From Desulfurococcales archaeon (GTDB lineage Archaea > Thermoproteota > Thermoprotei_A > Sulfolobales > Ignisphaeraceae), in assembly GCA_027066265.1 (NCBI GenBank), contig JAMOOB010000490.1, positions 1 to 64,000 on the forward strand: 64,000 bases of DNA, read 5' to 3'. Positions 49,507 through 57,202 of the stretch are shown piece by piece; the stretch's first letter is position 1, and every line of letters begins with the position of its first letter. The notes beneath the pieces were generated by a model that saw nothing but the letters and a program-made list of their open reading frames with translations, did no database searches and was not told where the DNA came from. The translations under genes and the position numbers were made by a program.

Positions 49507-49926
49507 TCAGAGAGCCATGACGATCCTGGCTACGTGCGTAGCCACGATATCCCTGTGCCTCCTGTCGATGTGTGCTCTAGCGCTAGCGTAGCTCAGATGC
49601 TCGTTGCAGATCCTGCACACCGCGTTCACCCACTTGAACCTGGTGTCTGTGTCCAGAGGATCTACGATAGGCTCTATCTTCCTGACCTTGTCGTAGACCA
49701 TCTCGACAACCCTGGCGGCATAGACGTAGGAGCCGGCGAGGCTGATAATGGTATACACCTCGTGCCGAATCCAGTGGACGCTGATGCCTATCCTATCGGC
49801 GACGTCGCGGAGCCTCTCGTTCTTAACCATGTAGAGGTACACAGCGTCAACGAGAAACATCTGGTTCGCTAGAGCTCTCGTAACAAGCCTTCCCACAACC
49901 CTAAGACCCCTCGCATCCACGTTCAT
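49507..49926 (-). CDS. HTH and C2H2 zinc-finger protein
   Basis: A 139-residue probable transcription regulator. Residues 30-75 form a helix-turn-helix (LRDVADRIGISVHWIRHEVY). A single C2H2 finger lies near 105-128 (CRICNEHLSYASARAHIDRR, then H). It overlaps the stop of the zinc-ribbon gene 49923 by an ATGA junction, so both regulators are made together. It directly precedes the TFB gene. Confidence 0.82.
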   Translation of the reverse strand: MNVDARGLRVVGRLVTRALANQMFLVDAVYLYMVKNERLRDVADRIGISVHWIRHEVYTIISLAGSYVYAARVVEMVYDKVRKIEPIVDPLDTDTRFKWVNAVCRICNEHLSYASARAHIDRRHRDIVATHVARIVMAL

Positions 49927-50078
49927 AGCCTCCGTACCTCCACAAGCCTCCCCCTAACACCTAGCTCAGCACCGCACCTCGGACACCTTCTAACCGAGAA
50001 CATGTCTGGTGGCGGCGATCCGGAGCGCCAGACGTTGATGACGTAGCCACACCTAGCGCACACGAACTTCACGGGCAT
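49923..50078 (-). CDS. 51-residue zinc-ribbon protein
   Basis: A short gene made of two CxxC knuckles: MPVKFVCARCGYVINVWRSG, then SVRRCPRCGAEL. This resembles a rubredoxin-like or polymerase-subunit-like zinc ribbon. The ATG at 50078 stands nine bases after an exact palindrome. Its TGA overlaps the ATG of the HTH/C2H2 gene. A possible replacement for the missing ribbon of TFB, or an independent nucleic-acid-binding protein. Confidence 0.78.
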   Translation of the reverse strand: MPVKFVCARCGYVINVWRSGSPPPDMFSVRRCPRCGAELGVRGRLVEVRRL

Positions 50079-50087
50079 CGCACATCC

Positions 50088-50099
50088 CCACAGCTGTGG
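50088..50099 (-). promoter_or_regulatory. CCACAGCTGTGG palindrome, exact copy 20, fused to a start
   Basis: GGATGTGCG separates it from ATG 50078. The following 50100-50166 gap has a T-rich GGGG element but no start. Confidence 0.88.
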
Positions 50100-50166
50100 A
50101 AAAGTTGGGTGATGGGTGTATGATGCTGTGTGAGGTTTGATTGATGCGCCCCAAAAACAGGTGTGT

Positions 50167-50805
50167 TCAGACGTGCATAGGTGTATTAGCCTTCTTGACC
50201 GGGCTCATCAGCATCTCTACCTGTTCCTCCGCCTTGGACTGCAGTGCGGCTATGATTGCGCTTACGAGGTCCTTGCTAGTCGCGTTCATGTCTATACCGA
50301 GCCTATCGGTGACGTACGTGAACACCGTCATGTACGCTGCAGCCGGTCTTAGACCGATTGCTACCAGCGACGATATCGCTAGGCTGCTGAGCATACATAT
50401 CCTCACGCCGTAGGGCAGCTCACCTACTGCACGCCTAATCGTTTCTCCGTACCGAGCATCGCTCTCCCTGCACAGCACCTGCTTAACGAACGAGAGAAGA
50501 GCATCGGTCTTCTCCATCCTCGTAGGCTCGTCCTCGAAGAACTGCACTACCCTGGCGCTGAACAGCCCCGTAACAGCCATGACGCACTCGGGATATGCAG
50601 CCTCATCCCTACACACATCCGCAACGGTATCGGCTAGAGCATCAAGCACATCGCATATCATAGCGGTGGAGGGAAATCCGTGCCTCGCCACGACGGCGGC
50701 ATATGGTACGAAACCCAGGGAGTAGGCTGTTCCTGGAGCCATCATCGGGAGGATCAGCCCAAGCTTCTGGATAAGGCTGGTAGCTATCCTGTCCGCGAGA
50801 ATCAT
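50167..50805 (-). CDS. hypothetical helical protein
   Basis: A 212-residue, mostly helical protein with about seven cysteines (MICDVLDALADTVADVC; EAAYPECVMAV; VKQVLCRES). Moderately hydrophobic, but no clear membrane helix. The ATG at 50805 is behind TTTTTGGGGGAGACAC. Unknown family. Confidence 0.7.
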   Translation of the reverse strand: MILADRIATSLIQKLGLILPMMAPGTAYSLGFVPYAAVVARHGFPSTAMICDVLDALADTVADVCRDEAAYPECVMAVTGLFSARVVQFFEDEPTRMEKTDALLSFVKQVLCRESDARYGETIRRAVGELPYGVRICMLSSLAISSLVAIGLRPAAAYMTVFTYVTDRLGIDMNATSKDLVSAIIAALQSKAEEQVEMLMSPVKKANTPMHV

Positions 50806-50910
50806 GTGTCTCCCCCAAAAAGTGTGGGGGAGGCGTACGGAGAAGCTGTCGAAGTACGTTACTATACGCTGTCCATACGGGTACTAGTCGTGCAAAGCTT
50901 ATTAAGCCTG

Positions 50911-51468
50911 CTACTCCAGCGCATAGACAACGCTGTATCCTGCCGTCTGCAGCGCCTTCTCCACCTCTTGGGCGGGCATAAAGCATACCCACTCCGTGAA
51001 GCTCCTATCCATCGCTCTGCAGCACTCGTGCGGTAGGTATACAGGTACATCTACTGTGAACACGGTCGTTATGCCGCTCCTCGTCGAGGAGACCACGCAT
51101 CTCCTCCTCGACGTTATTGCGCCTAGAGCGATATGCGCAAGCTCGTCTAGGAAGCTACGGTGCTTCCCGGAGATGTGAACCATGAGAGCCCGTAGGCTAT
51201 CGAACCTCGATCCGCATATCGGGCACGTCCTCCCATCTCTCGTAACGAGTCTGTGCCTCATCACCAGAGCAACAGCGTACATAACAGCGGGGCAGAAGCG
51301 TCTAAACCTGGTCAGCTTCCTCACCGTCCATACAGACGTACACGTCTTCCGAACCACCTTCGCAACCGTTAACCCGCAGCACAGCCATAGAGCAGCGCGC
51401 CACAGATCCGTACCGCACATAGCGCTAACTATAACGCCACGGATCCTCTCAGCCACCTCCTCATCCAT
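50911..51468 (-). CDS. C2H2 zinc-finger protein
   Basis: A 185-residue protein. A helical N-terminal half is followed by TCPICGSRFDSLRALMVHIS and a second His (C2H2 finger, residues about 88-112), then a beta-rich C-terminal part with a basic patch (TSRRRCVVSS). The finger is closely comparable to that in the 49507 protein. ATG 51468 is behind TTTTGGGGTTTGGAA. Confidence 0.8.
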   Translation of the reverse strand: MDEEVAERIRGVIVSAMCGTDLWRAALWLCCGLTVAKVVRKTCTSVWTVRKLTRFRRFCPAVMYAVALVMRHRLVTRDGRTCPICGSRFDSLRALMVHISGKHRSFLDELAHIALGAITSRRRCVVSSTRSGITTVFTVDVPVYLPHECCRAMDRSFTEWVCFMPAQEVEKALQTAGYSVVYALE

Positions 51469-51496
51469 TTCCAAACCCCAAAACAAATGGGTTCGA

Positions 51497-51508
51497 CCAC
51501 AGCTGTGG
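51497..51508 (-). promoter_or_regulatory. CCACAGCTGTGG palindrome, exact copy 21
   Basis: About 28 bases before ATG 51468, upstream of a T-rich GGGG leader, so both leader modules stand in series here. Confidence 0.88.
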
Positions 51509-51514
51509 AGAAAC

Positions 51515-52291
51515 CTATTTGGCTACCTCGTTTAGCCAGCTCCACGTGATCTTGTCGAGCTCTAGCTCTGGTGGAGGCTCTTTCACTACGATCTCTATGG
51601 GGTTGATCAGCCTCTCTAGAGGTAGGTGTCTAGGTCTAGGGACCTCGGTTACTATCCCTCGCTTAACGGCGTGGTATGTCCATACCAACCAGATGCAGCC
51701 TATCATAACCCTCAGAACGTCCTTCACGGCTATGATCTTCGCGATCCTCTGCCTCTTGCCCTTCTCAAGCGCTTTCTGATAGGATCTCTCGTACACTCTT
51801 CTCAGAGGCTCTACAGCGAGAACCCTGCTCTTATTGTGCCTCCAGTACCCTAGCCATGCACCAAAGGCGTACCTAGCGATGAACGGTCTGTGCCACCTAC
51901 CGTTCCTCAGCTTCACGGGTATGAACGCTCTATCGATGTAGGCATCGACAGGGATAGGCTCGTCATCGCATAGCTCTGGCATCGTTACAGCTGGCGATGC
52001 TACAACCAGCGCTGGAACAATCTTCTTGGGTAGGGGCAGCAGAAGCGCGTAGCGTATATGCACATACTTGGAGTACTCCCTCACCCTCTCCTCAACATAC
52101 ATCCTAGCATCCTCGATCATATCGTCCAGAAGCTGCCTAAGAAGCTCCCTAACATCTGCCTGCACACCGAATATCCTCGAAGGCTTCGTAACCATAGCGT
52201 AGAGCCTAGCGTAAACCCTAGACCTCTCGTAGATCACTACACAGTCTATCAACGCATCAACTGCATCAGTTTGAGAGACGAGCACCTCCAT
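51515..52291 (-). CDS. hypothetical basic protein
   Basis: A 258-residue basic protein: helical at the start (VRELLRQLLDDMIEDARMYV), then strands (YALLLPLPKKIVPALVVAS), an aromatic RNGRWHRPFIARYAFGAWLG segment and a membrane-like helix (VMIGCIWLVWTYHAV), ending VVKEPPPELELDKITWSWLN. The longest frame would overlap the rightward 52358 gene; ATG 52291, preceded by GGGGGCCGCTT, avoids that. No family recognised. Confidence 0.7.
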   Translation of the reverse strand: MEVLVSQTDAVDALIDCVVIYERSRVYARLYAMVTKPSRIFGVQADVRELLRQLLDDMIEDARMYVEERVREYSKYVHIRYALLLPLPKKIVPALVVASPAVTMPELCDDEPIPVDAYIDRAFIPVKLRNGRWHRPFIARYAFGAWLGYWRHNKSRVLAVEPLRRVYERSYQKALEKGKRQRIAKIIAVKDVLRVMIGCIWLVWTYHAVKRGIVTEVPRPRHLPLERLINPIEIVVKEPPPELELDKITWSWLNEVAK

Positions 52292-52317
52292 AAGCGGCCC
52301 CCAGGACGGTCGATACC

Positions 52318-52323
52318 TATATC
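52318..52323 (+). promoter_or_regulatory. TATA box for 52358
   Basis: TATATC, 35-40 bases before the ATG. Confidence 0.45.
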
Positions 52324-52357
52324 TCGTCTGCAGTGCTCTCTGGCATTGGGTGTCTAC

Positions 52358-52948
52358 ATGCCGTTCATATTCGAGGTGCCTCCGGAGCTGAGGAAGAAGC
52401 ATCCTCTGGAGCTGACCGAGAGCGAGCGAAGGCTGTTGAAGGCGTGGTACCTCTTTGAGCGCGGTGATAGAGCGCTTAACGTAGATCTTAGGCAGACCGC
52501 GAAGATCCCCGAGAGCGTCGAGGTGTGGATGAAGCATCCCAACAGGTACGATATTCCAGGCGTAGACACGCCGACGAGGGAGACCGGTATGCGTGTGGGT
52601 AGGCTGAGGATAGGGAACGTCATTATATACCCAGCGACGCTGAGGAAGATGATCCTTCTATGCGAGCGCTTCCCCAGCGAGAGGATGCTCATCGTCTACG
52701 ACGGGAAGGTGTGGATGCCGACGAGCAGAAGAGGCAGCAGGTTCACGCCCATCGATGTCGTTCCCAGCAAGAGCCTCGTAGCCGTCCTGTTCCCGAGGGA
52801 GAAAAAGGTGTGTCTAGCGAGGGTCTACAACGTAAGGTACAACAGGGCTACCGATACCGCAGAGATAGACTTCTCGATCTTCAGCGACCTCTGCAAAGAG
52901 CTTCCGCAGCCCGTGTGGCCAAAGCCTAGAGTATCCTCGAGACGCTAG
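52358..52948 (+). CDS. hypothetical protein
   Basis: A 196-residue protein: a charged helical first third (LRKKHPLELTESERRLLKAW), then beta-rich and Arg-rich segments (RVGRLRIGNVIIYPATLRKM; MLIVYDGKVWMPTSRRGSRF) and a C-terminal strand (RYNRATDTAEIDFSIFSDLC). The only sizeable rightward gene in the right third. Its 3' end overlaps the convergent 52926 gene by 23 bases. Unknown family. Confidence 0.72.
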   Translation: MPFIFEVPPELRKKHPLELTESERRLLKAWYLFERGDRALNVDLRQTAKIPESVEVWMKHPNRYDIPGVDTPTRETGMRVGRLRIGNVIIYPATLRKMILLCERFPSERMLIVYDGKVWMPTSRRGSRFTPIDVVPSKSLVAVLFPREKKVCLARVYNVRYNRATDTAEIDFSIFSDLCKELPQPVWPKPRVSSRR

Positions 52949-53114
52949 AGGAGCCGCTAACACGCGTCTCAACAACTATCCGTCTATACCCCTCGAACAG
53001 GTAGTCCCTAACCACAACAGACCCTTTTTCCCACCTAACCTCGGTCTCCAGATACCCGCTCTTCGTATAGACGAAGTCCTCAGGAACAACCCTGACAAGG
53101 AGCTTCTCAGCCAT
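52926..53114 (-). CDS. small beta-rich protein
   Basis: A 62-residue protein of alternating strands (MAEKLLVRVVPEDFVYTKSG; GSVVVRDYLFEGYRRIVVET), a compact beta-barrel-like size. ATG 53114 is behind GGGGTTCTAC. Unknown family; perhaps a small regulator. Confidence 0.65.
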   Translation of the reverse strand: MAEKLLVRVVPEDFVYTKSGYLETEVRWEKGSVVVRDYLFEGYRRIVVETRVSGSSSVSRIL

Positions 53115-53194
53115 GTAGAACCCCAGCCCACTCCCTAGCGCGGAAGCGGAAAAAGAGGGGTTGTGACGCAGACCGCAGCTGTGGATAGGAGCAG

Positions 53195-53506
53195 TCACTT
53201 CTCCGGCTGTACAAGCATGAACGTATCGTCGAGGATAGCCACGTACCTATCCTCACCGTCGCTGGGAACAGCATCGCATCTGGGTATAGTGGACGACCCC
53301 TGGTAAACGCGTAGGCGATGAAGCATACCGACAACCCTATCCGGATCAACACCGTCCGCACACAGCCTAGCCTTCTCCACCGTGATGTAGTAGTCCAGCA
53401 GAATCCTCATCTCCAGAGGCGTTCTAACAGACAGCACGATCCTGCTACACCTCGTGCCGAGAATAGACCTAACGGCGTTCTCAAGAGTTGTGAACACCAC
53501 GCGCAT
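53195..53506 (-). CDS. hypothetical protein
   Basis: A 103-residue protein with a helical N-terminus (MRVVFTTLENAVRSILGTRC), a helix-strand middle and a strand-rich end (EDRYVAILDDTFMLVQPEK). ATG 53506 is behind TTTTGTTGGGGATGCCC. A palindrome near-copy (53173) lies past its stop. Confidence 0.65.
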   Translation of the reverse strand: MRVVFTTLENAVRSILGTRCSRIVLSVRTPLEMRILLDYYITVEKARLCADGVDPDRVVGMLHRLRVYQGSSTIPRCDAVPSDGEDRYVAILDDTFMLVQPEK

Positions 53507-53527
53507 GGGCATCCCCAACAAAAGGTG

Positions 53528-53785
53528 TTACTCCTCGTATAGCACAGCTCCGAACCTCAGGATCGAGCTGATTACATCTAGCAGCTCGTCTACGTCTATA
53601 GAGAGCTCGATGCCGTCTACACGTATGCTACACCCACAGCTGTGGAGATCTATACGAATACACCTAGCGGCGAACCCGCTTGAAGCAAGCACAACGCTGC
53701 TGAGGATACCGCTGTGAAACTCTACCTCTATATCGAACAGCTTCCCATCGAGAACGGCTACCCATCGATGCCTCTCGAACACCAA
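53528..53785 (-). CDS. hypothetical protein
   Basis: An 85-residue beta-rich protein (RWVAVLDGKLFDIEVEFHSG; IRIDLHSCGCSIRVDGIELS) with an acidic C-terminal helix. An exact palindrome (53634) is read in frame as LHSCGC. Start TTG 53785 or GTG 53782, after GGGGTTTTGAT. The gap 53786-53897 shows no gene. Confidence 0.62.
   Translation of the reverse strand: MVFERHRWVAVLDGKLFDIEVEFHSGILSSVVLASSGFAARCIRIDLHSCGCSIRVDGIELSIDVDELLDVISSILRFGAVLYEE
53634..53645. repeat. CCACAGCTGTGG palindrome, exact copy 22 (inside a gene)
   Basis: Read as H-S-C-G, unlike the T-A-V reading of most in-gene copies. A near-copy at 53792 stands at the start of the same gene. Confidence 0.9.
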
Positions 53786-53897
53786 TCAAAACCCCAGCTG
53801 TGGGGTGTTAAGTGATGTTTGAGATATGAGATATGACATGTGAACCACGAAAATGGTGTGTCTCCCCAGAGCTATGGGTGTAAAGGGGGTAAAAGTT

Positions 53898-54635
53898 CTA
53901 GTCGTTGTCTAGATCGAGAAGCATTTCAAGCGACTGTCTCTGCCTCTTGATGCTCTGCACAACGATATCGTCTTCGTCGGCTGTCTCCTTGTACCTCTTC
54001 TCAAGCTCGTCGAGCTCGCTCGCAAGCCTCTGAAGAGCGCTGCGGTACTGCTTAGCTACGCCGCTGGCAACTGCTTCGACGGCTCTTCGAACTATGTCTA
54101 GCTTGGGTATCCTGACAACGCCTCTCTCGCTCCTCCACCTAACCTCGATATCCTCGCCGTACTTGGTGTCATCCCATATCCACTTCACCTGAACACCATC
54201 GAACCACGTGATCACAGCGCTCGCCTCAACCTCCTTCAGCACGAGCCCAGCCGCTTTTACGCACAGCTGCTTCAGAGCATCGATATCGATGGCGGGCTCT
54301 ATCCTCGCCCAAGAATCGTAGCCGGTGGTGGTCGAGAACTCGATGCCTGTGTACAGCATGAACCCCGGCACGATCTCTATCTTCCTATCGGCGAACGCAA
54401 AGGGCTTCTCAACTATGGACGACGGTATATACGGTCCGCAGCACCTAACGAACTCCTCGAGCGTAGCAACGATGTTCCTCCTAGCCTTCTCCTCATCGCC
54501 ACCGGCAATATAGTCCTCGACAACGACCCTCATCCTATGAGTACCATAGTCAATAACCGCATCAACAGCTACAATGCTACCACTCTTCTCTCTCCTAAGC
54601 GTATCCCACACAACCTCGTACCGCGGAAAAGACAT
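53898..54635 (-). CDS. hypothetical protein
   Basis: A 245-residue protein. The first two thirds are alpha/beta (GSIVAVDAVIDYGTHRMRVV; GFMLYTGIEFSTTTGYDSWA; ASAVITWFDGVQVKWIWDD), the last third a coiled coil (RSALQRLASELDELEKRYKE). ATG 54635 is behind CTGGGGATCGGA. Unknown family. Confidence 0.7.
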   Translation of the reverse strand: MSFPRYEVVWDTLRREKSGSIVAVDAVIDYGTHRMRVVVEDYIAGGDEEKARRNIVATLEEFVRCCGPYIPSSIVEKPFAFADRKIEIVPGFMLYTGIEFSTTTGYDSWARIEPAIDIDALKQLCVKAAGLVLKEVEASAVITWFDGVQVKWIWDDTKYGEDIEVRWRSERGVVRIPKLDIVRRAVEAVASGVAKQYRSALQRLASELDELEKRYKETADEDDIVVQSIKRQRQSLEMLLDLDND

Positions 54636-54715
54636 TCCGATCCCCAGAGACTGTAATTGTTAGTACCACACAGCACGAGACAGTTCAGTTCTCGTCCCCA
54701 CAGCTGTGAAAAAGG

Positions 54716-55666
54716 CTAGAGTACGCATCCCATGGAGGCTAGGTACGCGAGGTTGACTGTATCTGATGAGAATTCCAGACCCTCGTCGGGGAGTATATAC
54801 ACGCAACTTCTCGGTCCGAGTGGCTTCCTCGGTAGGTCCGCTCTTATCTCGACCTCCTGTACATCGTAGCGCCACACATCGACGTACTCCCTGTGGTCGC
54901 GACCCTCGTACCTCATGTCATCTAGCGTTCTGTACGGCGTTAGGTACCTAACCTCGCTGAAGCCCCTCGCAATTGCCTTTCTGTCGCCTATCAGCAGCTC
55001 GGTTCTGAGCTCATCGTCTAGCGTGCGAACGATAAACATCGTCTGCGTCGCGTACTCGGATACGTCCTTGTACATCAGCCAGTGCGCAAGCGATAGCATC
55101 ACATAGATGGCGTACGCGTTAGCGATGGTCGTAAAGCTCCTATCGGCGCTAAGAACCGCTCTCGCGAGACACCGTATCGGGATGGCGAGCGTCAGGACCC
55201 TGCCCATAATGGTCTTCACCTCCACGGACCTCATCTCGAGACCGAGTACATTGATTAGCGCCTCAGGACGTGGTTCAGCCAGCGCATCACCGACGATAGG
55301 GAGGACCATCTCGATCTCGTGGTCCTCCATGGTTCTACTCACCATCACAACGAAGCGCCCTATCGCATCAATAACGATGTCCCTCACATCAACCGTACAG
55401 ACGTAGAGACGTAGCCTCGTGCCTAGGAGCCTAGACAGCTCCCTCTCGACCAGATCTAGATCAAGCACCCTAGTGGGCTCAACACCGAGCGATAGCAACC
55501 CCCTGTGACACACCACAACAAGCGGCTCGATCCACACCTCGCGCTCCCTGATAACAAGATCGAACACAGCCGCAGCATCAACGCTACGACAATCGCTATA
55601 CATGGTAGCGATACGCCCTCTACACCCATCAACAGCGATAACATTAGCCCCGCGACTAAGCCCCAT
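54716..55666 (-). CDS. hypothetical protein
   Basis: A 316-residue protein, mainly alpha/beta with Val/Leu-rich strands (ANVIAVDGCRGRIATMYSD; EVWIEPLVVVCHRGLLSLGV; RLRLYVCTVDVRDIVIDAIG). The opening VIAVDGCRGRIATMY has a weak ATP-grasp or actin-like flavour but no full motif. ATG 55666 stands eight bases after an exact palindrome (GTGGGGATCGCT-ATG). Confidence 0.7.
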   Translation of the reverse strand: MGLSRGANVIAVDGCRGRIATMYSDCRSVDAAAVFDLVIREREVWIEPLVVVCHRGLLSLGVEPTRVLDLDLVERELSRLLGTRLRLYVCTVDVRDIVIDAIGRFVVMVSRTMEDHEIEMVLPIVGDALAEPRPEALINVLGLEMRSVEVKTIMGRVLTLAIPIRCLARAVLSADRSFTTIANAYAIYVMLSLAHWLMYKDVSEYATQTMFIVRTLDDELRTELLIGDRKAIARGFSEVRYLTPYRTLDDMRYEGRDHREYVDVWRYDVQEVEIRADLPRKPLGPRSCVYILPDEGLEFSSDTVNLAYLASMGCVL

Positions 55667-55674
55667 AGCGATCC

Positions 55675-55686
55675 CCACAGCTGTGG
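55675..55686 (-). promoter_or_regulatory. CCACAGCTGTGG palindrome, exact copy 23, fused to a start
   Basis: Textbook case of the arrangement: palindrome, GGATCGCT, ATG 55666. Confidence 0.9.
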
Positions 55687-55751
55687 AAACAAGATACAGT
55701 ATAAGGACGGGGGTTGTGGACTGAAGAATGTCTGGTGTTTTGTGATTAATG

Positions 55752-55889
55752 TTAATTGTTAACTCTTGTTGATTGATAGTCGATGTCCACTGATATTTTG
55801 AAGCCCCAGATGTAAAAGTGGTTTAGGTACATACGATTAGTGTCGCTGCAGATCTTCGTCAGCGCGATTCCTGGGTTCGGCGTTTCCAC
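55752..55889 (-). CDS. 45-residue hypothetical protein
   Basis: METPNPGIALTKICSDTNRM at the start, then YLNHFYIWGFKISVDIDY. GTG 55889 is behind a near-palindrome (55900-55911) and GGAGGTGGAGAG, a strong SD. The small size makes function unguessable. Confidence 0.55.
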   Translation of the reverse strand: METPNPGIALTKICSDTNRMYLNHFYIWGFKISVDIDYQSTRVNN

Positions 55890-55923
55890 CTCTCCACCTC
55901 CGCAGCTGTGGAGACGAAAATGG

Positions 55924-56099
55924 TTAGCTCTTCACGAAGCTGGTAAGCGGTTTAACCGGCTTGGGTCTCCTATCGATTAGATTAAGCCTGTCGCAGAGGA
56001 TCGTAATCTCGTAGCTATCCGTATCTATCTCGATACGGTACGCTTCTCCACCTTGATGTAGCAGCTGCGGCTAGCATCGATAACGAGATGCTTCTTCAT
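55924..56099 (-). pseudogene. short gene with apparent frameshift
   Basis: The ATG at 56099 opens MKKHLVIDASRSCYIKVEKR but stops (TAG) after 24 codons. A -1 shift near the VEK codons would continue as AYRIEIDTDSYEITILCDRL and on to TAA 55924, giving a coherent protein of about 58 residues in all. No classic slippery heptamer is visible at the junction. Either the gene is broken, the sequence has an error, or a frameshift is used. A GCAGCTGCGG palindrome-like core lies in the first part. Confidence 0.5.
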
Positions 56100-56216
56100 G
56101 TTCTACCCCCAGAGAGATGATGTTGGTTGTGTTATGTATGATGTTATGTGAACATTGAATACTGAATTGCGTCGCGTGCTTGGCACTCCCCAAAAATAGT
56201 GTGTGGTGCTGCGGGT

Positions 56217-56840
56217 TCATTCTTGTGGGAGGAGGTTCTTGATTCTTGTGGTGATGAACTCGTGGGCTTTGGCTGGATCTGTAGATATGTATGTCTCGAT
56301 CTCGAATCTTCCGTGACCCATCTTGGTTCCGCTCATGAGACCAACGTACCTGCCTCCGTAGGCTAGGGCAGCCACGAACTTGTCCACTACTGAGGCGTCT
56401 ACCCTGGCTACGAACGCTATGATGTGCACCGACGAGAGGTATTCATATGTTTCGCTCAGGTTCTTACCCTCCTTGCCGAATATCGGGCGCGTGTAGATGA
56501 ACGGCTTCGGTCCGTAGACGTAGGCGTAGTTAGTGGCGATACCCTTCTCATCAACGATCTCGAAGTCGAGGATCTTCCTAACGACATCCTCCGGGTAGCC
56601 AAGAGCTCTACACGCTCTTCTAAGCACGGCTCTGATCCACCTCCTCAAGATAATCGGTCTGCCATTGACATCCCTCGGAAACGCTCTGTCCAGATGCCTA
56701 GCCTGCTTAGAGTCGGCGATCCACCCCTTCTTGATGTACAGTGCAATCTCGTCCGCTGGAAGCACAGGTGCTCTGATGGGCGTCACAGGCTTGATTATGA
56801 CACCTACATACATCGGGGAATTGGGGCTTGAGCGAGGCAC
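56217..56840 (-). CDS. hypothetical protein, RAMP-like
   Basis: A 207-residue protein. The C-terminal half has the order strand-helix-Gly-rich loop-strand: VHIIAFVARVDASVVDKFVA, then ALAYGGRYVGLMSGTKMGHG and RFEIETYI. A Gly-rich loop ending in G-x-G-R-F-E is typical of ferredoxin-like RAMP proteins (Cas5/Cas6/Cas7 type). The N-terminal half is basic (RPIILRRWIRAVLRRACRAL). GTG 56840 lies nine bases after an exact palindrome; ATG 56813 is an alternative. The RAMP assignment is an inference from pattern only. Confidence 0.7.
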   Translation of the reverse strand: MPRSSPNSPMYVGVIIKPVTPIRAPVLPADEIALYIKKGWIADSKQARHLDRAFPRDVNGRPIILRRWIRAVLRRACRALGYPEDVVRKILDFEIVDEKGIATNYAYVYGPKPFIYTRPIFGKEGKNLSETYEYLSSVHIIAFVARVDASVVDKFVAALAYGGRYVGLMSGTKMGHGRFEIETYISTDPAKAHEFITTRIKNLLPQE

Positions 56841-56849
56841 AGCCCATCC

Positions 56850-56861
56850 CCACAGCTGTGG
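56850..56861 (-). promoter_or_regulatory. CCACAGCTGTGG palindrome, exact copy 24, fused to a start
   Basis: GGATGGGCT separates it from GTG 56840. Confidence 0.88.
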
Positions 56862-56908
56862 AAAAATGGTTGGAGCTGTATCTAGCATAAAGCGGATTTC
56901 TCCAATTG

Positions 56909-57169
56909 TTATTCACAGATGTGTTTCTTGATCTCCTCCTTCAGCTCGTTAACGGTTTTCTCAAGGGCTGTGATAACGATCATAAGGAGTTCCTCGGCTA
57001 GCCTAGGATCGTTGATGGGTACGCCGCAGATATACACCGTGCCTTCCTCTATGCTGATTCCAACGGTTTGTCTGGTTCTAGCCGCTTCGATAGCATCGAG
57101 CAGGTTGATATATGTGTCTAGAAGGATTCGAAGATGCGTTTTGTTGGAGAGCTGGGGCTCATACTCCAT
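56909..57169 (-). CDS. small hypothetical protein
   Basis: An 86-residue protein: helix (HLRILLDTYINLLDAIEAAR), beta hairpin (TVGISIEEGTVYICGVPIND) and a second helix (LMIVITALEKTVNELKEEIK). The beta hairpin with its VYIC end is also found in the small proteins at 61826 and 62315. ATG 57169 is behind a half-palindrome leader (CAGCTGGGGGCAAGAA). Confidence 0.68.
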   Translation of the reverse strand: MEYEPQLSNKTHLRILLDTYINLLDAIEAARTRQTVGISIEEGTVYICGVPINDPRLAEELLMIVITALEKTVNELKEEIKKHICE

Positions 57170-57202
57170 TTCTTGCCCCCAGCTGTGGAAAAAGCTGTAG
57201 GG

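Noticed and set aside
56100..56216. Possible 27-codon gene behind TTTTTGGGGAGTG
   Set aside because: The G-run is too close to the GTG, the peptide has no features, and the gap is otherwise featureless.
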